Below are positions 48,067 through 58,870 of a DNA stretch of 64,000 nucleotides, piece after piece. The first letter of the stretch is position 1, and every line of letters begins with the position of its first letter. The position numbers were made by a program, and so were the translations under genes. Source of the DNA: Branchiostoma belcheri (Eukaryota; Chordata; Leptocardii; Amphioxiformes; Branchiostomatidae); contig NW_017804131.1 of the NCBI RefSeq assembly GCF_001625305.1, positions 2,624,075-2,688,074 of the forward strand, given 5' to 3'. The notes beneath the pieces are model-generated. The model had not been told where the DNA came from and did not search any database. It saw nothing but the letters and a program-made list of their open reading frames with translations.

Positions 48067-49877
48067 TCCTGCCGTGCCGGATCCATCTGTCCCCCACAAC
48101 CAATCCTAGGTTACCCTCCATCACAACCACTAAGTATTGTGCTTTAAGCAGTTGTCGGGTTATGGGACAGATCCCTCATTTTGTTGTGAAATTTTAACTA
48201 TGTTTTGCAGTGAGTGTGAGTAAAAAATGTTGCGTGTTTGGACAGTGATGTTGACATTCATATGGCCATATGTTGGCATATGCGGTACGAAGTTGTACAT
48301 GTCAAGTTAATCACATAAATCCCCTGTCACACATTCACGAACTACCCACGAATTCGTTCCCGAACACCAGCCGAACAGGTTAGCTGGTGTTCGATAGAAT
48401 TCTGACCAGATTTAGGCCACGCCTATCTTTTGCACGTACAACGTGGGACAGAGTGGCATGATTTTGTAAGTTTTAATCAAAGTACATACATGTATTTCGT
48501 TCATAGAAGAAGCACACTTGTTACATTCGATTTTGTTGCACAAAATTTGTGTCATACTGACATACATCAAGGAGGCTCCTTTGTAAACCTCCGTGTATAT
48601 AACACGCTAAAAACGCCAGAATTTTCAAAGCTCTTGTCTAGACACAGATTGCCAAGGCAGACAACAGAACATTATCGAGAATGTTGCAAATTATCAAAAG
48701 TTTGTTTAATGTGGATTAATTGGTTACATACCATAAGTTTGTGTGAAGTTCAGAGTTATATTAGCAGATTGTTGTGTTGTGCCATGATTTAATGTTTTCT
48801 GGAAAAGATGGGGAACTAGACAATAGGTTTGGTCCCCTTAAATACTCAAAGAGTGGTTTTCTTTATTTGAACAGAAATGAAATCATCCGGTGTAGGGGAA
48901 GACAGGTGATACGAGAAAAGTTTTGTAACATCTTTGTCAAAGAAATGGCTTTAAGTTTTGTCAATAAAGATTTATCTGTTTTGATGTTTTAGAATGTCTG
49001 TGGACTTTGTGCACCCTTTATTGTCATATATAGAAAAACAGTTATGATCACATTTAAGCTTTTCAGTGATATGAGGCACATGACAATGTGCATCATACAA
49101 TCGAACACATGACACTTACAAACACAGCCCTTGACCTGGTAGTCGACTGATGAAATTTCGGTCATAGCTAGCTTGTGTTATAGCTATTGTAAAAGATCTT
49201 AGCTTTCCAAAGATGGACTCAATTCCTATCTCAGATTAGAGAACTTTTCTCCCCCTTTAGCTTCCCTCTTATACAGAATCTTTCACGGGCGTCCAACCAC
49301 TGAGAACTTTTCGGTGCGCCACTAGCTTCTCTTTCTGCAGTTCACATTATTATACCGTTCAAATGTCTGTTTCAAAGTTCTAGTGCTTCTACAGCAGTCG
49401 TTTCTTTACCCGGACTGAAAATGATCGATATCACACTCTCTCCCACACACATGTGCCCGTCTCGATTACAACCCACAGGCTTCTATAGTAACAAGAATCA
49501 ATGATCGTCATCTGCTTGCAATGTCACACAGCTGCTTACAGCTAGCTCAGTGCCCAAAAGTGGTCAATTGGCTTTGCACTGAGCAACACCGTTAAAAATA
49601 TACATAATGCAATGCGGTTGATAAACAACAACGGAGATGAGGTCGTCCAAAATCAAGTTTTTAGATGATTTTCTCGTTCTTGTAACTTGAAAGGCAAGAA
49701 GGTAGAGGTCAAGGGTCAGTTGACATTGAAGCAGGTCAAGTTGCCGTTGGGTAGTAACGATCAACACAACTTATTGTTGACGGGTTGATGATTGATCGGA
49801 TTTCTCCCCCACAGGTACCAGGTACCTATCAGATGTTCCAAGGCACACGCTCTACGTTGTAGGCATCTGACATTAAG
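48067..49877. other. Spacer H2-H3, including the H upstream block
   Basis: This holds the decayed end of the H2 tail (to about 48135) and the H2 3' region with AATAAA at 48963-48968. From about 49150 it holds the H3 copy of the duplicated upstream block, which has extra sequence near 49290-49420. No other gene is seen. Confidence 0.5.
48963..48968 (+). terminator. Poly(A) signal, gene H2
   Basis: AATAAA in TTTTGTCAATAAAGATTTA corresponds to the H1 and H3 signals, but lies 900 bases after the new early stop. Confidence 0.4.
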
Positions 49878-52688
49878 ATGGCACGATATCTGTTTCTGCT
49901 CGTGTTTGCGATTTTGTTCCAAAACTCGCTCCAATCAGGTATGTGGGAATATGTTGGTCATTAAGGCTGAAACGCAAACAAGAAAATTGTCAGCTTTCCT
50001 GCTTTTTGATATGTAGTCGTATCTGCGTATTGCCATGAAAACTACTTCAGAACATACTTTGAACGGTGGCAATCAGAACCCTTATCCTTTAACTAAACCA
50101 CGCAAAACATAGGATTGTAACACGGACGGCTGTTGGAAGTTTTTCGGCAGTGTTACTAGCCACTAAGACGAATATTTCTTCATGTTTGTGCCATAAGGTT
50201 GCCGGACAGTCCGTATTTCTGGGGCCATCTTGTACCAGACCGACCTGATGACAACCTACACTATGACGGGACAGACTTACGACGGCCGGCCGGTGTATCA
50301 AAGCTCCCGTGGAGACTACCTGTACTACGCCACATCCGATACAACCTGGAATGTTGGCCACACAGTGGGAAGTAGTTTGGTGAACTTGTATCTTCCGGGC
50401 GCTACCAGCTATTACGCTGACGACACGTCCGGCACATGGGAGGTGTACACCGGCATCTACTTTCAGGCAGACAGTTTTGTGAGTGTCACCGGTACTTGTA
50501 CAAGTAAGTAAGATCATTTCTACATTCATTTTGTGTGAAACAACCTGTGAGCAATGTAAGCTAAAAGACGAAAAGATATTTTCTGTTCTGTTAACAGCGA
50601 TTTAAAAATCTGCCGAATAACAACAAATTACTAGTAGGTCGTTTATATAAGTCGTTAAAAGAAGTCAACAAAATGCCGAAAGACCGACTCCTTCAAGCTA
50701 TCATTTTAGATAAAATTTTGATAAGTTTCTTGTTACCAGTAACTCAATACTTTTTGTCTTCTGGTAGTAATTTACTGTTACTATGAGTGTCTCTTTCGAC
50801 TGTCTATTTCTATATGTTATGCTTTATACGATGACAACAAAGGTACATTGAAACGAAAGCGTTTATTGGGATCTCAAAGACTAACGACCCAAACACCAGA
50901 CCTTTCATTTTCGAGAAAAAAAACGCGTGTCCTTTTTTTTCTTAATAGTAGTTCTTGTGAAGTTGCCTGTTTCTTCTGTACCTACAATTAGCCCTCGGGC
51001 ATGAATTTGCAATAAAACAATCATTATCTTATAGACCTTAGAATTCGGTTCGGCTGCAAACTAGCGATATGTAGCGCTTCTCTTAGAATAGAATACAATC
51101 TACGTGACGTGACATAGCGTTACACAGATTACATTCATTTCTACAAACACCATGCTTTCAGGAATTCAGGTCTATCTCAAGAGCGGAAATAACATGCTCC
51201 TCCATCCTCGAAGCTCAATTTTGCTTTCTTATGTCTAAAACTGCAGATGACAGACTTCGTTTGGTTGACGGTTCAACTACGAACGAAGGCCGCCTGGAGG
51301 TTCGCCCATCAGGCAGTTACACCTGGGGGACTGTCTGTGACGACAATTTTGACACCAGTGACGCCGATGTTGCCTGTAGGATGCTGGGATACTCAGGAGC
51401 AACGGGAGTCCGTAGTAACGCGTACTTTGGACAAGGTACGACTGATTTTAAGTTCTACATGTACCTCAGACTTTGGGCAAGGTGCCAATATCCAATATCA
51501 TACTTTATTGTCTCCAAATCATTATTCAGTATGAGATCATCATCCTCTCCCTTCATGTCTCTCTGTCTGTCTTGTAAAAGTATGGTGTGAAATGCCCATG
51601 ATTATTAGTAATATTTGAAATAAAATGTTAATGATGTATGTACTATACATGTAATATAGGCAAGTTCTTGTGTGCACGACTCAGACACGTTATTGTGTAC
51701 ACGACTCACAGGCTCGGGGGACATCTACATGGACGACCTTCAGTGTTCTGGGTACGAGAGCAGCCTGTTCGACTGCCCGTACCCAGGATGGGGAGTTGAG
51801 GACTGTATCCACAGTGAGGATGTCGGTATCGTCTGTGGCAGCTGGGGTAGGGACATACATTGTTTTTGCACTGTTTCTTCTTCCCCTTCTTCTTCTCCAA
51901 ATAAATACGGTCAATGACCTGGACCAGACGGCTGTCACCATAGTAACTGGTGCTGTAGCAGACACCTTATGATGTTGGGTTACGTAATGTTGCCATGCAG
52001 AACCGAGTTCTAAAGGGCTGCATGGTCCCCATATGTGTTTGTATCTGAGTAAGAACAAACTGGCCAGTAGTTACTTTAGTATAAGCTCTATAAGTAGTTG
52101 ACAAATACAGATTTTTAGAAATATGCTGAATAACAGCAACAACAAAATAAGTCGTTTAGAAACTGTCGAAAGACAGAATCCTTGAAGCTACCACTTTAGA
52201 CAAAATTTTTATAAGTTTATTATCACCAGTAACTCAATACTTTTTTGTCTTCTGATATTAATTTACTGTTTCCACGAGTGCCTCTTTTGACAGTCTATTT
52301 CTATATGTTATGCTTTATACGGTGACTAGACATGGATTCAAAATCATATCTCGAATCTATTATCATCGTACTCGACTTGTTTTCCTAAGGTGACTCGGTC
52401 TCGTCGGGGCTGAGCATCGGGGCCATCGTCGGCATCGTTGTCGGAGTCCTTGTGGTGGTGGTGGTCGCAGGTGTTTTGGCCTGTGTTTTGTGCTGCGCCG
52501 CCTGTAGTAAAAGCGGGTCTGTAGCAGCTGCGCCACAAACCGTCAGTCTTGCCGTGGCTGCACCAACCGTCCCGCCGCCGATGTATTCGTCCGGCCCAGG
52601 CTACCCTCAGCCCACAGGCTACCCTCAACCCACTCCCTACGCTTCACCACAAGGCTTCCCGAACCAGCCAGCGCCGTACCCCTATTAA
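49878..52688 (+). CDS. Gene H3: unnamed domain plus SRCR type I membrane protein
   Basis: Exons 49878-49938, 50198-50503, 51247-51435, 51712-51846 and 52390-52688 give 329 residues. The signal peptide [20 protein letters not shown] and the unnamed domain (21-122) match H1 and H2. A group A SRCR (123-230, six cysteines) follows; H1 and H2 lack it. The helix (about 240-264) begins [14 protein letters not shown], followed by a Cys-rich stretch as in H1. The tail has [12 protein letters not shown] and ends [12 protein letters not shown]...PYPY. The SRCR exons and adjacent intron are close copies of gene I SRCR3. Because every junction is phase 1, skipping both SRCR exons would give an H1-like protein in frame. 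Confidence 0.82.
50600..50834. repeat. Host-intron copy 1 flanking the SRCR cassette in H3
   Basis: This stretch (CTGCCGAATAACAACAAAT to TATGTTATGCTTTATACG) is repeated at 52108-52328. It corresponds to the single intron 2 of H1. It marks the left side of the inserted cassette. Confidence 0.7.
52108..52328. repeat. Host-intron copy 2 flanking the SRCR cassette in H3
   Basis: It shares with 50600-50834 the landmarks CCAGTAACTCAATACTTTTT, GTCTATTTCTATATGTTATG and CTTTATACG. It leads directly into the transmembrane exon, as in H1. Confidence 0.7.
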
Positions 52689-54373
52689 AACGAGGACCAG
52701 ACGGGCTGCTGATAGTGACACTGACTAACACGTTCAAAACGTCACAGATTTTACACGTATGTTGTCGATCGACATGTTGCTTTCTTGTAAGTTCATGGTG
52801 GCACAATTAGCTACAGCATATATGTATATATATATCATATTGGCATGGAAGACAGACTGATCATAGCCTGCAGGATAGTGACACTGTGATTAACAAGTTT
52901 AACAACATCAAGGTTTAAACATATGTTGCCAAAATTTAAAAGTATCTATTCAGTGCCACACTTTCCTTTGATTGATTGAAGTACTTCACTGCTTTCAATA
53001 CTAGTAAGTTATGCTGGCTTTTCCAAACTTTAACTTGTCAGATTGCCATGACAGATCTAGATAACAGGACATTATCTGGAATTTCGCAAATCATCATAAG
53101 TACGTTCTTGTGGATCAATGATTCCACAATAGTGCGAGAAATTATATATCAGCAGATTGCTGTGCTATATGCTTTGATTTGATTTTTTTTATACAAAATA
53201 GACTGGAGAGCACGTTTTGTAAGTTTCAACCTGAGCGGCTTGCTTTAGTTCAACAGAAACCTTCCATTGAAGGTGAAGACATGTGATACGAAAAGTATTT
53301 TGTAAGATACCTCTGTGAAAATCATGGCTGTATGTGGTGTCAATAAAGTTTTGTCTATTTTGATAGAAGCGTTAGTTTCATTTTTCTCCGGGGCACGTAT
53401 TGGCTATCAAACATTCAAATTGTCTAGAAACAGCTTAAGAATGTTCAACTCTTTTACAAATATATATGTCTTTCAAATGTTTGCCTGAAAAATGTTTGAA
53501 TAGTACATTATCTGAAATGGCATCTGTAGTAGCCAATGTTGTCCCGGTTTTTGCACTGAGCTTATAGGGTTTCTGTTTACCTTCATTGGGTTGGTTATGC
53601 CCTTACATGACCTCAGTGCGAGATGTGACGTCAGTGCATTCTTTAGTCCCAGCAAGGACAAACTCATCGGAAGACTGATGTTGGGCTTTTAGAAATACAA
53701 AGTAAGTCATCATGCTGTATTCTTTACTCTGTTCTGCTGTTTTAATACACGGGCACAAGAGTTTGTAAACAGTCAAAGTGTGTCAATGTCCGGGTGTCAA
53801 GCCAGATACATGATCCTGCAAAATACATGACTCCGACACTATTTGGGGCTCCAATATACAAGGGGTGGGGTGGGGTTGGTCGTGATGTGGGGGACAAAAC
53901 CTATAAACCTAACCGTAAATCTAAACCTAGCCATGAACAATGATATCCCAACTCTAACTCTTTACTCCGATGACATATCGTATGTGGCAGCTCAAGGATT
54001 TGGCTCAACACCGAATGTTGCCCCGATGACCCCGGCAGGTAACAACCATTTCAAAACCGGGAAGGGGGGGGGGGTGAAAGAATATCCTAACGTATTGTTG
54101 GGAAGACATCATATATAAAATCTATTAATAAAAAAATAGGTACATCATCGTACTATCACCTAGGGTATACGTACCGTCACAGAGAGTTATCGATACCCCT
54201 GCCCGATAAATGTCAGTCAGCCACAGAGACGAAACTTGATATCGTCCCTTTTATTTCGGAAGAACCCGTATAGCGGCCGTACCAGTTACACCCCGGTGAC
54301 GAGCGTTCCCTCCAACATGTGAAGTGTTGGGGGGCAAAGACAAGTTTTTCACATCTTCTACTACTTTGGAGAG
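52689..54373. other. Spacer H3-J
   Basis: This holds the H3 3' region to about 53370. The J promoter side contains AACAACCATTTC and ATCGATACCCCTGCCC, also found upstream of gene I (38545-38590). No gene is seen. Confidence 0.45.
53342..53347 (+). terminator. Poly(A) signal, gene H3
   Basis: AATAAA in GGTGTCAATAAAGTTTTGTC lies in a 3' block nearly identical to that of H1. Confidence 0.55.
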
Positions 54374-57300
54374 ATGAAGGACAGTGTGTGTCAGACTGTG
54401 GTTGCCGTGCGGGCCCTACCACTGGTGTTATTCCTCCTGAGTGGGACAGGTGTGATCGGGCAAGACTACCCGGCAGGTGAGTGGCCGCCATCTTTGTTCT
54501 GACACTTGTAATCATGACGATACATTCCGAGTCATCCGGGGTTTAATATATACCGCAAAATGAAAACCAGTCTGCACCAAATTACCAGATTTGAGGCCAT
54601 TTGACTATGATACGGAGGCCTATATCCTTTCTCAAGTTAGCAAATTCACAGTCTATACTTTCAATTTTGGTCATGTTAAGTTAGTCCACTCGGCCCCATG
54701 CCCAATACATGTAACGTTAGGAGAACACAAGGAATTTACAACTTTATAACACCAGCTTGGAAAATTATCTTGTGTATTAAACAAGCTTCTTTGGTCTTAA
54801 GAGATAAGTGAGTCCTGTTAACTCACATAGATCAGAAAAAAATCATAAATCAAACTCTAACTTATGCGTCCTGACTTCATGTTTATCAATGTAACATAAC
54901 ACGGAAGGCATTGCGGTATGTATTGTCCCCGTGGCAGGGTCTATCATGGCGACTTAATCGGCATTCTTCCAATTTCTAGGTAGGGTAGAACTGACTAAAA
55001 CGTAGTCGCTGAGTGAAGGCAGTGCCATGAAAGATAACACATTCTATCAAATTGAATAATTAATCTTCATTTCAAAACGACAGTATATATATATAACGTT
55101 ATCTTTCATATTTTCATTCCTTTGCTCCGTTTTGCGAACAGAACGGCTTGTTTATAATGAATGAAGACCATTATATTATTGTACATTTTTGCCCCACTTG
55201 GCAAAGCACAAAACACATCATATACAAAGTATATGACGTTAGATGTAACGTTATATATGTCTAGTACATGTATACACAAGTACATTGTACTTTCGACTTT
55301 TATAGTATGCTCTTGCTAGAGGGCGGTCTGAGCCTAATGTTTGATTCTAGTTTATATATCACTTGCAACTCTTATTGTATTCAGTATTTTGCGTTTCCAC
55401 TCAGCCTCTCATTATTTTCCACTGTACAAAAAAGCGAGAAGAAGTTGACCTGTCTGTATTAGCTCAGTGACTAGAACACTATGTATTAGCCTAGTATAGT
55501 ACCCTTGTATGTTCCTTATGTATGTATGTCTAAGTCAAGTAGTGCATATTTTGTCTCCAATTTTCTATATACGTTTGTTATGTGTCTGTCATACTCAGTA
55601 TCTTGACCTGTACCTAGCCCGTCGTGGCATGAATGTACAATAAAGGTATTTCACAATAAAGGTATTATTCTTTACCACAGTCAACGGGTACACCGTTCGT
55701 GCGGGAGACTGCCCTGGGAACGACATCTGGTCTATATATGGAGACGGCATCACCCTGGGCGCATGCGCAGAACGGTGCACGAATCACCCTGACTGCGTCT
55801 CCTTCATGTTTTGGAACAACAGAAGATGTTTCCCGAAGACCCAGACATGCGCAGAAACGGATAAAAGCGACCCGGATAATGTGTTCTACGACAGAGCCGG
55901 TGTCCTGAATACAGGTTTGTCCACATTGTATATGTAATCAACAGCACAAACCACAGTTAAGAAATACCTACTTGATAAAGGCTTGGAAGAAAGAAACTGC
56001 TAAAGTATCCATCATAGATATGTTAATTTTGTCCTAATTTGCATAAACTGTATTTCACAATGCCATCTTTACTGCAGATGCCATCAATAAAATGCTGCAA
56101 TTACACACTACAAGTGTGTATTGTTACCTCATAGAAACGTAATATACTAATTTGAACCCCATACATTTTTTGCTTAGCTGACGCAGTAGGTTTCTGGCCA
56201 TTGAACTCACAGTACGGAGCATCAGACGCAACAGGAAACGGAAATGACGGAGTAGCAAGAGGAACCCAGTTAGCACCAGGTCCAAATGGAGACGCCAGCG
56301 GCGCCTTCCTGTTTTCCGGGAGGGCAAGTTCCTACATCGACATCCCCAACAACGGCAGGCTGGATGTACGGTCCTCCTACACCATACTGGCACACATATA
56401 TCCTACAGGTCAAGCCGGGCCGATCTTCAACTACGTCGGGAGCAACAATGCCTGGGCGGTACATCTTTGGCAAACGGCTCCACGGGAGCTGTTCATGAGG
56501 TACGTCCATAGCCTGCCTGGTTTCCAGTCTATTCTATAGCTCCTGTTTGTTCGCTCATCTGTTTATTCAGTAGGGTAGGGTAGAGTAGGTAGGGTAGTGT
56601 AGTGTAGTGTAGTGTAGGGTAGGGTAGAGTAGGGTAGGGTAGGGTAGGGTAGGGTAGGGTAGGGTAGGGTAGGGTAGGGTAGGGTAGGGTAGGGTAGGGT
56701 AGGGTAGGGTAGGGTAGGGTTGGGCCGTAGGATAGGGTAGGGTAAAGTATGGTAGAGTAGAGTAGAGTAGAGTAGAGTAGAGTAGAGTAGAGTAGAGTAG
56801 AGTAGAGTAGAGTAGAGTAGAGTAGAGTAGCGATCAGAGGCATTGATAGCTCTCAACATGACAGATCATTTACATCTGAGAAGTAGCCGTCACGACCTTC
56901 CAAAAATGACTGTGCACAATGAAGTTTGTCAAAATGGGAAACATGTTATCAAACGTGTGAAAATCATACCAACAATAGAACCTAGGATTTGTTTGTATGT
57001 TTGTTTTCCCTCTCATCGGTTGATAAGATTGTAACAAACCAATTGTCTGTTTCAGGACGGTGGGACGAGATGGGCATTTCCCAGTTGCCGTCGGAGCGAC
57101 TGTTCTGCGGCAGAACGCCTGGAACTACGTGGGCGGAACCTACGACATTTCCACGGGGGTGGAGTCCATCTGGAACGACGGTGACGTGGTCGGCCAGAGG
57201 CAGATCGGGGTCCCGTCGGTCGCAACTCAGTACCCCATCCGGGTGGCAGTGAGAGACGGAGACGGTCGGTACTTCGCTGGCCGGATAGGCTGTATCCAGC

Positions 57301-58091
57301 TGTACGACTACGCCATGACGAAAGAACAGATCGTCGCAGCGCGGGATAGGTGTGGCCATGTTGGAGGTGATGGAGGTTCGAGTGTCACCGAGAACACAGG
57401 TAAGAATACATGTTTATAGCAGTATATCAAGAAACTACATAGAACTTGTCTAATCACAATATATATATATATGCGTCATACACATCAACTGATCGATGCT
57501 ATGGACATGTTATATATCATAATTTATCAACCCCATAACCTATGAACATAGTTTATGGGCGATTTAGAAAATGAATGCATAGACAGTTAAAAGAACGTAC
57601 AGAAAGATGTAAGTTCACTGTATCTTTGTCTTGCACAAAATAGATAATAATTATATACATGTATCTGCACAGTTTCTTTGCAGATAATTAAATGAAACAA
57701 TCGCAGAAATCTGTAATAATCGTTATGATATTCCACAGGTACAGAACTGAGTGGCGGCACCATCGCCGGTATCGTCGTCGGCGTGCTGGTCGGTGTCGTT
57801 CTGTTGGCAGTGCTGATCCACCGCTGGATCAATGCCAAACCACGTCCCACGCCTGCTAACCGGGCGGCCAACCCGCAGCCAGTGACGATGAACAACACGA
57901 CGACGGTCCACCGCCCTACCGTGGTGCCACAAAATCCCCCGTATAACCCTTACCCCCCTCCCCCACAGTACCCACCCCCTCCCGCCTACAACACCGCTGT
58001 GAACATGCCTACCCAACCTCCCCAGTTCCATCCTACCCACGACCCGGCGTATCCCCCTCCCCCCGAACCGTTCAAATATGGAATGACGTAG
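54374..58091 (+). CDS. Gene J: PAN/Apple-LamG type I membrane protein
   Basis: Exons 54374-54476, 55681-55914, 56178-56499, 57056-57399 and 57739-58091 give 451 residues. A longer N terminus (MKDSVCQTVVAVRALPL) precedes the hydrophobic signal core; no better ATG is present. A PAN/Apple-like domain (35-112) has six cysteines (GDCPGND, CAERCTNHPDC, RRCFPKTQTC). A concanavalin-like laminin-G-type jelly roll (113-about 325) spans two exons joined in phase 2, the only non-phase-1 or phase-0 junction in the array. The helix (about 340-362) begins GGTIAGIVVGVL. The tail matches gene I: HRPTVVPQNPPYNP (NPxY), [13 protein letters not shown] (PPxY), DPAYPPPPEPFKYGM. Such modules bind glycans or proteins; the ligand is unknown. 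Confidence 0.85.
54483..54496 (+). promoter_or_regulatory. YY1-like motif at start of intron 1, gene J
   Basis: GGCCGCCATCTTTG lies six bases after the donor of the signal exon. Confidence 0.5.
56571..56830. repeat. (TAGGG)n / (TAGAG)n pentanucleotide tract in gene J
   Basis: About 260 bases of GGGTA units grade into GAGTA units, in the phase-2 intron that splits the LamG-like domain. It differs from the hexamer TTAGGG telomere repeat. It creates artificial Tyr-Pro-Thr-Leu and Tyr-Ser-Thr-Leu frames on the minus strand. Confidence 0.95.
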
Positions 58092-58870
58092 CACGTCGTC
58101 CAACTTGGCCTTCAAAACCCAACAATTCCTAGTGGACAAATAGGCCCAAACTGTGCTATCGGAATTCTATTTGGAAATATTAGTTACAAACATTTTCCCA
58201 GGATCAGACTTTGATTATTATTTGTCGGCTGTAATATTTCACTGCTGCATATACCGGTTTCATATTTTATTCGGAAACACGTGGATTATAATAATATTAT
58301 TGTGACGCGGACTTCACTCGGCATCTACTTGTATTTCTAATGGTCAATATTTATCTATTTGTCACAAAGATATGGAATGTAAAATATATAAAGGAGTATT
58401 TTTCAACATAGCTATTGATGTTGTTTTTGCGTCCAACTTTTTTAACAGGTAATGGCGCATATCATCAAGTCATATCATGATGGAAGATCATTGACAGATA
58501 TACAGAGCTTACGAACCTAAGAAGTTGTCGTAATTCAGATTGAGGAGTCCCTCTTGACTTACATCTCCAGTCAGAGCAAATCTGAACCGGTTTCGGTCCA
58601 TTCCATTTTTACAGTCTGAGTCAAAGTCCAAGGTCGGAACACGAGGAGTCGCATTTATCGAAGAGCAAAGTAACAGTCAATAATATCACGTGATCACATT
58701 TACATACGCATGCTCATTATCCATTATGATTGACGGCTTCACCCCACGCCGAGCGACGAACAAACAAATTTGATCACAGACCTTTAGACTTTCCTAACAC
58801 TTCAACGCGCCATTGAAAAAAGAATAAAAGGAAGGAGTCGAGGGACGCTGTATAACCACTAGGCGTTAAG
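58092..58870. other. Spacer J-K
   Basis: This holds the J 3' UTR and the K promoter. Just before K, AGTCGAGGGACGCTGTATAAC and GGCGTTAAGATGG recall the H gene starts (GACGTTAAGATGG). No gene is seen. Confidence 0.45.

Noticed and set aside
56571-56830. Interstitial telomere repeat
   Set aside because: The unit is five bases (TAGGG, TAGAG), not the six-base TTAGGG, and it drifts to a second pentamer as ordinary microsatellites do.
56529-56859. Minus-strand frames of repeated Tyr-Ser-Thr-Leu and Tyr-Pro-Thr-Leu
   Set aside because: They are translations of the pentanucleotide tract in an intron.
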